Positions 23,483 to 37,309 are shown, numbered from the stretch's first letter. The stretch: 64,000 nucleotides of DNA from Antilocapra americana (GCA_007570785.1 ML664152.1:1488911-1552910), one strand, 5' to 3'. Numbers and translations are program-made. The notes: generated from the letters alone by a model not told the origin.

Positions 23483-24833
23483 CTGTCTGAAGTTTCTTGG
23501 ACACTATCGAATACAACAAGGTATTTTATAGAAGAGAATTCTTGACCCAGTGGTGACAGGAAGGTGGTGTTGGGAATACAAGGTGGCTTTCTCTCTCACA
23601 GGTTCTGGGAAATCTTGGGAATCTTGCAGGTGTCAGGTGACCCCTAGCAAAGCTTTAAGTGAATTCCCTTCTCTCCTCATGCCAGGAACACCCCACGCCC
23701 ACCAGGACACCCAACACCCCCAGCTGAAAGGCCCCCCTTGCTCCTCCTGCCATACAGCTCATGGCCCAAACCAAGCGAACGCCTCTACCCTGCTGATTCC
23801 CCAAAGGGCTCAGCAGGTGCATGGGTGCCTGTGTGTCTCTAGGTGTGTGACTGTATGTCTCTGATGGGTGTCTCAGTACATGTCTGTATATGCAAGTGCA
23901 TTTCTGGACCCACAAGTGTACACATGTCTTGGTGTCCTGTGTCCACTCCCCTGTGCACACGACCGTCTCAGGTTCCCAATGCCAGGGAGGCTCCCTGGCC
24001 AGCAGGAAAGTCCCACAGGCTGGGGTTTGCTAGCCACCCCTGGGGTCTGCACAACCCAGGGACAGACATTAGGACTTGCATGTGACAAGGGCTGAGCTCA
24101 GCCTTCTGCTTGCACTTCCTCTTCGGAATGACGCCCAAGTGACGCCCAAATCCAAAGCCATCTCAGTCGCTGCCTCACTGGCCCTCCTGGGGCCTCTCTG
24201 AGGGCATCGGGGCACTGTCCTTATGGGACAGGCCTCTCTGGTTCAGGATCACTCCCCCTCCAAGTGCCAGGGGAGCTAGAAGGGGACCGAGCACCCAGAA
24301 CTTCTGAAAGGTTCCGCCTCAAGCCCCTGCCCCGCCCCGCCCCACCCCCCACATCACCATGCCCACTGCCCCGCCTCTGGTCCCGCCTGGCCTCTTGCCC
24401 TGCCCGGCATCGTCCTGCGGTTCACCAGGGTTTGTTCTGTCTTGTTGGCCCAACTGGTTTGGATTCCTGAATAATGTGATCTTTTATTTTCACTTTTAAA
24501 ACAGCACAAACACCCACATGTGAGCAGAACTAATCTGAGGAACAAAGAGATGAGTGTGTCCAGGACAGAGGTCCAGGGCCACAATCTCAGAGGCGGGCCT
24601 TGTCTGCCTGGCTCTTGGGGGCACTGCCACCGGGGCCTCAGACATCCTGGGCCCGGGCGGGGTCTCCCCTGAGGCCCTCCAAGTGGTCTGCCTGGGGCCG
24701 CCCACACCTGCCTAAAGGCCCCCAAGCCAGCACATCCTGCAGGGACCCCTCCTTAGGTCATCTGGAGTTCTCTCTCTTGCCCCTAAAGACCAGACACTAG
24801 AGGTTGTTCAATATGCGTGGGTCTGCAGGAGCT

Positions 24834-24905
24834 GGCCAGCCCTGGCATGTGTCCCCAGGCCCCTGCCTGATGACCGGCCAGCCCTGGCAGGTGTCCCCAG
24901 GCCTC
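24834..24905. repeat. short direct duplication (42-base spacing)
   Basis: The 28-base unit ggccagccctggca[t/g]gtgtccccaggcc occurs at 24834 and 24876. It lies in otherwise unique intron DNA. Confidence 0.75.
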
Positions 24906-26744
24906 CGATGAGAGGGCTTGAGAAACAACTCTTCCAGCTGCCACTGCTGGGGCACAGGCCCCCAGGGCAGCAGCACATCCAGTAAAGACCTGTACATGGT
25001 TGACACAGTGTTTCCAGCCCTTCCAAAATGGAACATAACCCCTCATCTCTGTGTCCAACTAGTTTGCAGTGTCCAGAGTGTCCAGACGTCCTGCCCCAGC
25101 CCTGTGTTCCATGGTGACTCTTTTGACCCACAGAGATAAAGCCCCTGTTGCTGGGCAGGATGGTGGCAGGCTCTATGCAGACGGACCACTGGCAGGGCCC
25201 CTGCCCCAGCCTTTCCTCATGGCCACTGTCCACCCTCAGGTTGCCAGGAATATTGAGTGGTTGGGCATGGGGAGGCCAGGTCAAGGCCCGTGGGTACCTC
25301 CCCTCCCTGTGGGTGTCGGTCACCTGAGGACCCACCTGGCCGCACCGCCAGCGGGAGCCGAGCACACAGACCCAAGGACCAAGGGTGGCAGGCGCGTTGC
25401 AACACTCTCTAATTCCTAACTGCCAGGCTGTCCAGCCCTGCCCCCTCTGTCCTCAGGGGTCATTCAACCTGCTTCCTCCCCCAAGGGCTGTGACCCCAAG
25501 GCTAGGCCAAGCAGGGCTGGGGGAGGGGCCACCTGGAGAAGGAGAGCCCTAGCTTCAACCCCAGACTCCTCTGTGGGTGACACGGAGCCTTGGGAACACT
25601 CCAGTCCCTAGATCCACACCAGGCATCGCCCTGCACTCAGAGGAGTGGGCCTCTCCCGCAAACCCACCACTGGCCTGAGGGTGACAAGAAACACTGGAGC
25701 CCCTCCAGCCCCCACAGAGCCAGTTCTTGGAGAGGTGAGCGTGGCAGGTGGAGACCCCCTGCGGGAAGGGTTGTCAAGAGAGGTGAAAGGTCATCGCAGA
25801 GCAGAGATTCTCAAGACATGGACACATCTCAGGGAACAGGCACCTTCCTGAAGGGGCCACCCAACAACCACCAAACACCAACACCCTCCCAGCTCCCAGC
25901 TCCTGGTGGAAGGCCACATGGAGGACACACGCACGCCGTCCAGGGCACACCCTAAAGCCTGAATCTAAACATGAAGAAGCAGCTGGACAAGTCAGACAGG
26001 GTGTTTTCACAGGACAGTGGCCAGACTGTCCAGAAACATCCACATCAGGAAAGCGAGGTGGGAGGGACTGTCCAGGGTGAGAGACTGAGGAGCCACAGCC
26101 ACCAAGGGCCACACGGTTCCTCGATGCGCCCAGGCCACCGAGCAGAGACAAGGGCCAGCTTCATAAAAGACGTCACTGGGGCCTGGAGGGCCTGTTGGTC
26201 AGAGAACAGGCGGACAGGCATGAGGTCCCCGCTGCAGGAGACACACTCGGGAAGGCCAGGCAACAGGGTGGGACGTGGCGCCCACAGCAATGAGAGGAGC
26301 GTGTGCACCTGCACGGGGATGTGAGTGTGGACAGCCACGTGGACGCGCGTGTGGCCCTGCAACAGACATGGACAGGCCTGGGGAAGAAAGGGAACCATGG
26401 TGAAGGGGGCATGTGAGCAGATTCTGCACAGTCCTTCCAACTTTTCTGCAGGTTTGCAACGTTCCCACAAGAGAAGTTCACAGGGAAAGCAGAGCTCACC
26501 TCCTGTGTCCACCTGGAGCACTCTCTCCACCGCCTGTCTCTGGAAATGGAGCTGGCTCAGCAGAGCGGAGTCAGACCTGCTTTCCAGGCACATCCTGCCC
26601 CAGGGACCACACATGGGAGTTACCCTGCCGAGCTTTCAACCCCCCTAGCAGGTTGCCCACCAGCTGGGAGCAGTTGCCAGCTTCCCTGAGCATCCAGCAG
26701 GCAATACCAGCACCAATTTCCTTTAATTGACATCATTTCTGTTC

Positions 26745-26955
26745 AGTTTCCAGGTAGCCCTTTTGGTAAAAGAATCTACCTGCAGTGCAGGTGACACAGG
26801 TTCAATCCCTGAGTTGGAAGATGCCCTGGAGGAGGAAATGGCAACCCACTTCAGTATTCTTGCCCTTAGAATCCTATGGACAGAGGAGCCTGGCGGTTTC
26901 AGTCCATGGGGTCCCAGAGTCGGACAGGACTTATCACATCAGCACGGCACCACAA
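26745..26955 (+). mobile_element. Bov-tA SINE
   Basis: Plus-oriented copy with a tRNA-like head (agaatctacctgcagtgcag, ggttcaatccctgagttgga) and a Bov-A body (gaaatggcaacccacttcag) ending near agtcggacaggacttatcac. The first few bases of the head are diverged. Confidence 0.9.
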
Positions 26956-27069
26956 AACAAAAGACCTAAGCATGCTTCTTCAGTCAGGCTGTAGACTCTT
27001 CGGGAATCATCCAAACTCCAATCCCCAAAGCAGAGCAGACATGTTTACAAGCTCTAAAATGCCTTTAAG

Positions 27070-28260
27070 AACTGAGGGGTGCTTCTATATTTGTTCTTTT
27101 ACAAGATTGCTGTTCTGGGTGCCTTGAAATCCCACATGGATATGAGGGTCAGTTGGCCAGTTCCTACGAGGATACCAGCGGGATGGGGTGGGGGCTGCAC
27201 TGGCTGGAGGTGGTATTGGGGTGATGCCACGTTAACAGTGAGAAGTCTTCCCTCTCGAGAATGTGCAGCGATTTCCCTTCATTTCTCTCTACGTTGGTTT
27301 TTAGAGTATACGTTTTATACTTACTTCTTTGTTAAACTTATTCCTGATTATTTTACTCTTCTTGATGCTTCTGTAAATAGCATTTTTTCCCTAAATTTCA
27401 TTTCTGGATTGTTCATTGCAAGTTATCGAGAAATATAATTGGTTTTTACACTGATCTTGTATCATTGCAAAACTTATTGTATCCTTGCTGAATTTATTTC
27501 TTGTGATACTTTTTAGCAGGTTCTTTAGGACTCTACATAAATAAGATCACAGCATCTATGAACAGAAGTGATGACAGGGGATGCCCTTGCCTGGGCCTGA
27601 TCTTTTGGGAAGCACCCAGCCGCTCACCAGTAAGTACAATGTTAGGCATGGGTCTTCAGAAATGCCTGTTATTGACTTGAGGAAGTGCCTGCTTCCCAGT
27701 CTGTCAGATGTTCTTATCGTGAAAGGGCACTGGACTTCCTCTAATGTCATTTCTGTATCTATTGAGATGATCGTATGATTTTTATTTCATTGATTTTATA
27801 TATTGCATTAATTTTTAGACATTAAACCCAACGTGCATTCCTGGGATAAAGCCCATGGGTCATGACGTCACTCTTTTTCTGTGACTGGATTTCGTTTGCT
27901 AAGTCTTCTAAGTGTTTTTGTGATGTAAGAAGCACTGGTCTGTAGCTTTCTGTGTTTGTGGTATCCGTATGGTTTTGGCCTCATAAAATGAGCTGGGATG
28001 TGTCCTCCCCCATCACCCCTTATTTTCTGAAAGAGTTTGTAAAGAACTTGTTTTAATTCTTCTTTAAAATGTTGGTAAAAATCAGCAGTGAATCCGGGCT
28101 TTTCTTTATGGGAAGCTTATGTATTACCAATTGAGTCTCTTCATTCGTTACAGATCTACTCAAATAATCTATTTCTTATTGAATTTCAGTAGCTTTTCTT
28201 TCTAGAAATTTGTTCACTTCATCTAAGTTGTATAGTTTGTTGACATATAGTTGCTCAGTT
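27070..28260 (-). mobile_element. L1 ORF2 fragment, reverse orientation
   Basis: The plus strand reads as the reverse complement of L1 ORF2: ttgcctgggcctgatctttt, tattgacttgaggaagtgcc, and tgattttatatattgcatta. It is diverged, with no long intact frame. The AT-rich composition contrasts sharply with the surrounding intron. Confidence 0.8.
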
Positions 28261-29469
28261 TAGGTGAGAAGAGTGGGCAGCATTAGAACAAAACTGGAGG
28301 ATTCACATTTCCCTCTCTCAAACCTTCCTGAAATGCTAAGCACGGTACTGGCATGCAGACAGGCGATAGATGAGTGAAACGGAATCAAGAGTCTTGAAAT
28401 AAACTCACACATCTATGGCCAACTGACTTTTGACAAGGTTGCCAAAACTATTCCCTGGGCAAAGAATAGTTTTCAACAAACGGGCTGGATAGCCACAGGC
28501 AAAAGATGTGGCTAGACCCTTACTTCACACCGTGTACAAAAGTCAGCTTCAGATGGATCAACATCTTAATATAAGGGCCAAAAGTAAAAGAAAAACTCTT
28601 ACTGGAAAACACAGAATAAATCTTCACAAGCTTGGATTTGGCAAAGGATTCTTAGATATGACACCCAAAGCCTAAGCAACAGGAGAAAAAAATAGATAAA
28701 TTTGACTTCAAAACTGAAAAACTTTGTGCTTCAAAGGACACAAGAAAGAGAAAAGACAACCACAAAATGGAAGAAAATATTTGCAAATCACACACCCAAG
28801 AAGAAATTTATATCTGGGACATATAAGGAACACCTACAACCCAACAATAAGAAGAAAATCCAATTTTTTAAATGGGCAAAGAGTCTGAATAGACATTCCT
28901 ACCACTGAAGACATAGAAACAGCTAACAAGTGCCTGAGAAGATGCTCCACAGCACCAGTCATCTGGGAAACATAAACAGGAACCACAGTGAGCTACAGGT
29001 CGCACCCACCCAGAGGGTGAGAGTCAAAACTGTAATCGCAAGTGCTGGAGAGTTGCAGGGACGTCACAGCCTGTACCCCTTCCTGGCCCGAGTGCAAGAT
29101 GGGCAGACGCTTTGGAAGAGTCTAGCAGCTCCTCAGATGGTTAAGCAGAGCTACCTTGAGTCCCAGAAATTCCACTCTGGATTGATATTGAGAGAGATGA
29201 AAGCATCTGTCCACACAAAATCTTGTGCACATATGTTTACAACAGCACCATTCACTTCAGCCAAAAGGAAGAACAATGAAGTGTCCCCAGCTGCCGATGG
29301 ACTCACAGGCGGTCCATCTGCACAGCAGAGTGTGGCTCGGTCATGAAAAGAAGGAGGTCCTGACACACACCACAACACAGATGATGCTTGAACACACGAC
29401 GTTCAGTGTGTGAACGTGGTCTACACAAAGGTCACGTAGAAAGATTCCATTTACATGAGATAGAATAGG

Positions 29470-29672
29470 GAAATCTATAGACCCTGATGCTGAGAAAGAT
29501 TGAGGGCAGAAGAAGGGGATGACAGAGGATGAGATGATTGGATGGCATCCCTGACTCAATGGACAGGAGTTTGAGCAACCTCCAGGAGATGGTGAAGGAC
29601 AGGGAAGCCTGGTGTGCTGTAGTCCATGGGCTTGCAGAGTCAGACACGATTTAGAGACTAAACAACAACAAA
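29470..29672 (+). mobile_element. BovB 3' fragment
   Basis: Runs from tagaccctgatgctgagaaa to gagactaaacaacaacaa, the last 200 bases of BovB. It is nested in L1. Confidence 0.85.
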
Positions 29673-29734
29673 GAAAGTAAATCAGTAATTAGTGGTTGGT
29701 TAGGGCTGGGGTGACAGCTAAAAAGTTTCTTTTT

Positions 29735-30350
29735 TTACTGAAATGTGGTTGATGTGCAATATTATGTAAATTACAGGCATACAACATAGTGATTCACAAC
29801 TTTGGAAGGTTATGCTTCATTCATGGTTATTATAAACTCCATGTTGTACAATATACCCTTAGTTGCTTGTTTTATACCTAACAGTATATAACTCTTAATC
29901 CCAACCCCTATCTTGCCCCTTTCCCTCTCCCCAATGGTGACCACTAGTTTGTTCTCTATATCTGTGATTCTGCTTCTTTTTTGTTATTTTCACTAGTTTG
30001 CTGCATTTTTTAGATTTCACATATATGTGGTTTGCTTCCCTTGTGGCTCAGACGGTAAAGAATATGCCTGTTACATAGGAGACCAGGGTTCAGTCCCTGG
30101 ATTGGGAAGATCTCCTGGAGAAGGGAATGGCAACCCACTCCAGTGTTCTTGCCTGGAGAAGATTATAGACAGAGGAGCCTAGCGGGCTACAGTCCAGGGG
30201 GTCACAAAGAGTCAGACATGACCAACACTTTGACTATACATGGTATCACACAGTACCATGTATTTTAGTGGTATAAGTCTTTTTCTGTTTGACTTTTTTC
30301 ACTCGGCATAATGCCCTCCAAGTCTACCCATACTGTTTTAAGTGGCAAAA
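29735..30350 (-). mobile_element. reverse LINE 3' segment hosting a SINE
   Basis: The plus strand reads tactgaaatgtggttgatgt and then tatacccttagttgcttgtt, a layout seen in reverse cetartiodactyl L1 3' UTRs. Similar ttcttttt motifs at both ends could be its target site. The family call is tentative. Confidence 0.55.
30029..30236 (+). mobile_element. Bov-tA SINE
   Basis: Head tttgcttcccttgtggctca, promoter-like ggttcagtccctggattggg and Bov-A body (ggcaacccactccagtgttc) in plus orientation. It is nearly full length and splits the reverse LINE segment. Confidence 0.93.
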
Positions 30351-30485
30351 TTAAGGCTTCTTTTTGAAAAGATAGAAATGTTCTGAAATTACAAACATCT
30401 TTGAACTAAAATCTTCTGAATCATACACTTTAGCTTGTGAATTTATGGCATGTGAATTATGGCTTAATAGAGCTGTTTAAAAAAA

Positions 30486-30780
30486 GAGTGAAGGGAGACT
30501 GTCACATTTTCAAACCACACAACCTAACACTATTTAATTTGCATTTATTTGATTGTTCCTGACATTGATGTTTTGAATACAGTCAATGAAAATATTTCTT
30601 TCCTTTATAAATTCCTGTGCATTTTTACTCATTTTTAAGAGAGTATTTAATCTTTTTTTTTTAAAAAAAAACAAAAACAAAAACCCAGGGATATAGTCAA
30701 TGGCTATCTTTGCTACTAATAATGTTTTTCAAGCTTATCACAAGCCTCTTTCACAAAACCCAGGTTCCTACTTTTAATGA
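30486..30780. other. AT-rich stretch, unassigned
   Basis: AT-rich DNA with T9/A9 and (caaaaa)n runs at 30650-30685. It is probably the debris of older retroelements, but I cannot name a family. Confidence 0.4.
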
Positions 30781-32299
30781 GCTCCACCTGTGCCTGGCGG
30801 GGGGCCTCTCTGGGCCTGGATGCCTGGCAGGTCCACAGAGCTGCCAGTTCCTATCTCCGCTGGCTCAAGGCTGAAATTCATGCCTTGTGCTTCACTCTGT
30901 GCTCCGTCCTGGTGGACGTCACCCTCACAGCCATCCTGCATCTCGTCAGGAGCCCCAGGAAGGAGATGGGCCAACTCCAGAGGGGACAGGGAACAAAGAC
31001 TCTCCGGCTCGAGGCCAGCGTGTAACCATGTCCCTGAGCACCGGTGCCCCACCTCGGGGGACAGCGTCCTTCCTTCCTTCAACAAACACGCCTTGAGCCC
31101 CTCCTGTGGGCCCAACCTACTCTGGGCGCAGGAGATGTGTCAGCCTCAGGCAGGAAGAGTCAGCCACCGAGAGGACACCAACCAACTGGACAGCAAGGGG
31201 TGCACGGGGTGAGTGCCCAGACAGGACGCGGGGCAGCGGGAGGGCGCTTGGCGGGAGGCGAAGAGCCCAGTAGCATCCCCCCACACTCGGACACAAGTCC
31301 TGTGCAGCGACCTGGCCTCCCCCGGAAGGGTCAGGCTGCTGCCCGGCCACCCAGGCAAGACAGGCAGGCCTTGGGCCAGTGGGGAGGACAGCCCCTTCCC
31401 TGGAGTCTTAAGGTCACCAAGCCGGTGCCACCACGAGACCTGGCTCCTTCAGCAGTGGTGGACGCCTTCAGTGTCTGCGGTCCCAGGGTCACGTCCGTGT
31501 CACACACAATAGGGCACGAGGGGCTGGCACTCCAGATAAAGGCCCTTGACCCAGGAAGTTAATATTTGACTAGTGTTTCCACTGAGGGTCACATCGCTGC
31601 ACCATCCTTCGGCGACAGGGACAGCAGGGAGCTCTGAGCAAGGACTTGTTTCCCCCCCCCACCCCCAACCACAGGCACAGGGCAGCCTCAGCCCACCATG
31701 ACCTTCTAGAACCCATGAGAACATGCTGCAGGACAGGAGGCCTTGGCCGGGGGCTCCCCACATTGCAAGGGCCCCCCACCAGAGCTGGGCTCCCGTGGGT
31801 GGGGGCCACAGCGCGGGTGGGGGCAGAGGGAACGCAGAGGACCAGCAGGGATCTTAAGGCAGCAAGCGGCCTGATCAGTTTTTAAGGCCTGACGGTTGCT
31901 CATTAACTGGATTTTTCACGGCCGACTGGAGGGCAGGCTCTCGTAGCCAGGTTCCCACGGCAGGGGGAAGCACCAGGGAGCAGCCGCTGGCTTGGCCAGC
32001 CGCTGGCTTGGCCAGCCCCCACCTGGACCGCTCCGGTCAGGGTCAGGCCATGCCATGGGATGTGCAGCCTGGCCGGTGAAGGCCGGAGCCCCCTACCCCA
32101 GTACCTACAGCTGCCCTTCTAACTTCCTGTCCACAGGTGCCTCCTGGATGGCAGGACCCTCACCTCTTTCTCAGAGCCAAGCCCTCGAGGAGGAAGACAA
32201 GCAGGCTGGGGTGGGTGGGGTGGTGGGGGGGGGCTGGGGTGAATGAGCAGACTTCTGCCTCCGCCCACTGGGCCTGGGCCTGCCTGCCCACTGGAGGGT

Positions 32300-32585
32300 G
32301 GGCCACGAACATACCCTTATTAGGAAGAGGTCATGCATATGAAATTAAGGATCTCAAGACAAACTGGGACCCAGATCAACAAGGAGGGTCCTCACGAGAG
32401 ACACAGAACAGGGAGAAGCACGTGGGGATGGAGACAGGAGTGAGGGAGACGACCACAGCCAGGACGTCCAGAGTCCTGGGAGCTGGACTAGCCAGGAGGG
32501 CCCCCCAGGAACCCTGGAGGGAGCACCAACCCCAACCTCAGACTTCCAGCTGAGAAAGAAGAGATTTCTGTTGTTTTAGGCCCCA
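32300..32585 (+). mobile_element. MLT1-type MaLR LTR relic
   Basis: Collinear with MLT1 LTRs: gaaattaaggatctcaagac, then ggtcctcacgagagacacag, gagaagcacgtggggatgg, and aagagatttctgttgtttta near the end. It is non-coding and diverged, with no internal viral genes. Confidence 0.7.
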
Positions 32586-34369
32586 TAGTATGTGGTCATT
32601 TTCGATAGCTGCCCCATGAGACCCCCCAGGGTTGCCAGGGACAGGTGGGGGCAGTGAGGGAGGGCGAGGGTGGGCAGCAAGCCCACCCAGATCATCAGGG
32701 CTTTCCCATGTGGCCGGGGCTGCCACCTGTGACCTGCCCACCCGCCCCCAGGGCTGGGCGCACGGCTGTGGGAGGCAGCCCCTGGCTAGGCCCACCGCAG
32801 TGATCATCCACACAAAGCCGAAGCCCACAGGGCAGAGGGAAGGCTGAGGGTAGGCCTGGTTAACCCTCGGCCGGGAGGAGACAAGGACAAGTCTGGTCAC
32901 AGCGTCCACGCAGGCTGCCCAAGCGCCTGACCAAGCTTAAGGCGCTGTGGTCGCCTCTCCCAGGAGGCGGTCTCCGGTCAGCACCCACCCACGTCACAGG
33001 AACAACCTCACCTATGGGGACCTCGGCTGGGGTCAGGACGATGCGGATGGGAAGCAGAGAGAGAGCCCAGGCCGCCCGTCAGGCTCCAGATACTGCCAGG
33101 GAGGGCTCCATGCAGACAGGACCTGGGGAGAGAGGTCAGCCCTTGTCCAGAGCAGAGACCCCACCCAGCGCCTTGCATAGGCCACCAACTCGGGATTCCG
33201 CTCCACAGGGTGAGGTCAGAAAGGGACGTCACAGCCCCTGACCCCACGGCATCTGCTGGGAGAGTGCAGTCAAGAGCCCCAGAGTCCAGCAAGCCAGAAT
33301 GTAAGTAGATGCCAGAGCAGTCACGGAACAGCTGGTTTGGGTCCTGCTTCCTGCCCTTTAAGGGCCGCGGAGACACGAATGAGCGGAGGACTGGGTCGGG
33401 CCACAGCTCTCACAGGCCGGTGACCAGACACCTGTCCACCTGGCTCCTACTTTTCCTTCTGGCTAAATTCACATCTGGAGCCATAAATCCCTTCTCAGGC
33501 TCGTTCCTACCAACCGCCCCTCAAACCGCCCCTGCACCTGCTCTGTGCAGATGAATTGCCCCCCAAGCCCTGAGCCATGCTTCCCCCACAAGCCCAGAAC
33601 TGTCCCGAGTGGCAGTAACTGGACGAAAATCATGCTGTCCTGTAAACAGGCTGTGCATAGAAAACGCCCCGGTCTGCGAGCACAGGGCTGTCATGTGGGT
33701 CAGCAGCCGCCAGAGGGAGCCACGGGCCCAAGGATGGGGGCTGGTAGCGGTGGACCCAGAGTTTACCTTGGGGGATCACTATAAAGAATAAATGTGTTGC
33801 ATGTGTTGTGATGGACACAGGTCCAGAAAGCATCCCCTCCCAGCCACAGCCCTAACTTCTCACCCCTCGACCGACGCTCAGTGACTGGACGTTGGGGTCC
33901 CGGGGCCAGCCGGCTCACCAGCCCACCCAGAGCACTGGGTCTCTGTGGGTCTCATCTGGTCTGGCTGCTCTCAGGCTGCTGAATGTATGCCTCCAGGAGG
34001 CTCATCCCCAAAGTGGGGGTCACAGGGTCAGACACGAATCCCCAGAATTTAGGTAACGGTGAGGGTCAGGTCGGGATCCACAGCCGGCCCTGTGAGGGAA
34101 ACGGCCCATCTCCCCTGCATGGGGTGTAGGCAGGAGGGAAGGGTCTTCAGATGGGAGGGCATGTGGGGCCAGAGGGAGGGGCAGGCAGAGTTATGCACCC
34201 CCACTCCCACCCGACGCACACATACCGCTCCCCAGGCCTGTGAACGTGCAAGGAAGTCGGACGCAGGCTGCTAGTCAGCTGACTTTAAAATGAAGAGATG
34301 ATCCCGGCTCATCAGGGCAGGCCCCCTGTGCTCCCAAGGGCCCTTATGTGGGGAAGAGCCACAACCAGA

Positions 34370-34560
34370 GAGACGGCGCCACAATAAAGGCTGAACTGGG
34401 GCCCAGAGAGCCAAGGGAGATGCCGGAGAGGGGACTCTCTCCTGGGGCCCCTGGAGGGACCAGCCCTGTCCACACCCTGATTTCAGTCCAGAGAGAACCA
34501 CGTCAGACTTCTGACTTCCATGACGCAGAGAAAATACCTCTGCGTTACTTTATGGCATGC
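34370..34560 (+). mobile_element. probable MaLR LTR relic
   Basis: The strings cctgatttcagtccagagag and cagacttctgacttccatga resemble the 3' half of MLT1-type LTRs. Short and diverged. Confidence 0.45.
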
Positions 34561-35757
34561 ACCCTGTGGTCTTGGGTCACAGGGACCACTGGACCTTCAT
34601 CCTCTCTGCATCTCCTGAGGGGCCCACACCTGTGACCCTGGCACTGCATCTTCACGTTTAGGGGGCCCCTCCTCCATCCAGCCCAGCACGTTCATGTTTG
34701 GAGGTGCAAACGCCTTTTGTCATGGGGTGCTGGCTTCCTCCCGACTCAGCTCTGCAAACACCTCTCTGGTTCGTCCATCCATCTCTGGTTCTACCCTCCA
34801 TCTTTTGCTCTTGGCTGAGGATCCTTTTCAGCCCCCCGACTGTGAGACCACCAACCTTTCCTGAATGATAGCCTGATGTTTTCAGTTTCCCTCTTCACTC
34901 CGGGACCTTCAGATCATCGCTTCTCAAACCACCAGCCAGGACTCGCCTTCCCCAGCCAGTCGTGGCCAACACTTCGTAACACAGCAAAAATGTCCCAGTG
35001 ACACTCCACACAGGGACTGTTGCTTCCTGTGCTCAGTGCCCTGTCCCCAAGCTGCCTGGGAGCCCTGGGTCACCACAAGCAGGGCATCTGAGGCACCCTC
35101 TTCCAGCTGCATGGACAGACCTGCCCCGCCGGCCAGCAAGCAAACCGCCACTTCCAGAGAATGACCACGGAGGAGCTGGCGGGGCATGGAGGGCCAAGTG
35201 CAGGGGCCTCAGTCAAGTTCAAGTCCGCAGCCTCCCTCCCCTTCCTGGGGAAGAGCTGCCCACAAACCAGCCCCACAGGAGAGCAGAGCCCTGGGCTGCA
35301 GCTGGTGGGGCCGTGGAGGGGCCGGAGCAGAGAAAGGAGGCGGCAGCCAAAAGGGCAGGATGCACAGTGGGTGCGCCCACCCCCACAACGCCCACCCCCA
35401 CCCCCATGAACCACTCCAGGAGCCCTCACCCAAGGCCTGTGTGTGTGGGTGACACACACCCCACCTCCAGAACGTGGGCAGCTGGATCGGCCCAAACCTG
35501 GGAGAGGACATCCCTTCTCTGTCCGGTGTCGCTGGGGGATAGCCACTTCCTGGCTGAGCCTGGGCAGCATGCTGTACCCACCGCCCCAGTCCAGCCTGCG
35601 TCCAGCAAAGTCAGCCTTCCCAATTAACAGCCCCTCTTGTTCCAGATGGAAGTTGAAAATGGAAATTTCACTCAACTCTAAACTACAAAAAATGTGGTCC
35701 ATGGGAAGCTACACAGTGAACGTGGATTTTGAGGCCAGTCTGTGTCCCTGAGCCCCA

Positions 35758-35879
35758 GGCACAGCCCTGCCAACACCCTACCCCTCATCATGTGGGCATC
35801 CACCCTCCAGGGGTGCTGGGCACAGCCCCACTCACACCCTGTTCCCCCGTATCACGTGGGCATCCCCCTCCAAGCAGCT
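35758..35879. repeat. 61-bp tandem duplication
   Basis: Two diverged units, 35758-35818 and 35819-35879. Both begin ggcacagccc and contain cgtgggcatcc or tgtgggcatcc. Not coding. Confidence 0.75.
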
Positions 35880-37309
35880 GGACAGGTCCAGGACGAGGTG
35901 GCTGCTTCTGGGCTGCATCCTGCTGGACGGTGAAGGCCCCCCTCCTGAGGGGTCACCTCTCAAGGCAGGGCCCCACTCACGCAGCCCAAGGAAGTCAACC
36001 TTCAGTTAAATCAGTGACAGCAATGAGATGACAGACCGCATGGGTGGCACCACCAGTCTGACTGGAGATGATGCCCTCTGAAATGCTCTTTCTCAGAGGA
36101 CACCTATCTGCGAGGTTTACAGAGCACCCCAGAAGAAGGGCCGGGGCCCCAACATGTGTGGTGGGACCCACCTGCCCAGGCTGCCAGGCCCACTGCTCCC
36201 ACAAGACGGGCAACAGGAGGGGAGCCCATGGCTGATGGAAGAGATGCGGGTTCACATGCACATGCCACTCGAGGGGCCGTGTGTCCTCACGACCCCAGAG
36301 CCCCGGCCACATGCAACCCCCATGCCCCACGGGAGCCTCCTCAGTGGGGTCAGCTCCTGCCCTTGGCCCCAGCGTGGTGACCACCTCCTCACTGCCCACC
36401 TGCGCCCTGCAAGCCCCACCAACGTCCCTCCCCGAGTTGGCCGGTCTGTCCCACGGCCGCAGGTCTGGGCAGGGCTTCAGGGCTCACCCTGTAGCTGCTT
36501 GACACTCAGGCCACACTGGGCTCCCTCTGCCAGGATGGGGAGCACCCGCCTCCAATGCTCACCAAGTCTAGGGCCACCTTTTCTGGATGGTTCTGGGGCA
36601 GAGCTGAGTGCAAGGCACTGGTCCTCCACACCTGCCCTGACCACCTAACCACCCTGAGCAGCAGACCACCTGGCCACCTGTCCAAACTGCTCTCTCTGGA
36701 GGCCAGACCAGGGCCCAGGGCACAAGGGGGTGTGTCCCCTCCAGCTGGGCTCCTGCGCCCCTAGCCATGGGCTCACAGTACCCACACCTGTTCCGGCTCC
36801 TACAGCGTGAGCACGAGCTCCTCCCCCACCCTGTGCCCCTGGGGAAGCGGGGGGTGGGGGCACGTCAGGTCCAGAGGGAAGACGGGTGGGCCCTCCGGAG
36901 CCAGGCTCCACTGAGTGCGTCCCCAGAAAAGTACCCAGGAGCTTAGCCCTCTGGGTTCCCATGCGCTCGCCGTGGGGCTGGGTTTGCGCCTGACCCCCAG
37001 CTGCCCATATCTCAGCCTCACAGCCCCTCCACGGCCCAAGGCACAGGGCGGGCACACCACCAGTCGCCATGGAAAGAACCAAGCAGAGAATGGGACCTGC
37101 GGGCCTTAAAGCTTACCCCACATGCCCCCTGAGGGAACAGGAATTCTTGGAGGCCTAGGGAAGGGACCTCCTCGAGGCCCTCCCACCTCCCGGGAGCAGC
37201 TGTGGCCCCAGCAGCACCAGGGCAGGCCGTCCACGGAGCCTCCATCTCCCTCAGAACAGACCGCCCCGTTAGCATACCTGGCAGGTAGCGACCTAGTCTC
37301 TTAAAGCCT

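Larger units (their letters stand above)
28265..30485 (+). mobile_element. L1 3' half, plus orientation, with nested insertions
   Basis: L1 ORF2 C-terminus and 3' UTR: actgacttttgacaaggttg, tcaacaaacgggctggatag, to the terminal block gtgaattatggcttaataga near 30450-30470 with a short A-rich tail. It is interrupted by a BovB piece (29470-29672) and by a reverse LINE segment (about 29735-30350) that itself contains a SINE. Confidence 0.75.
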
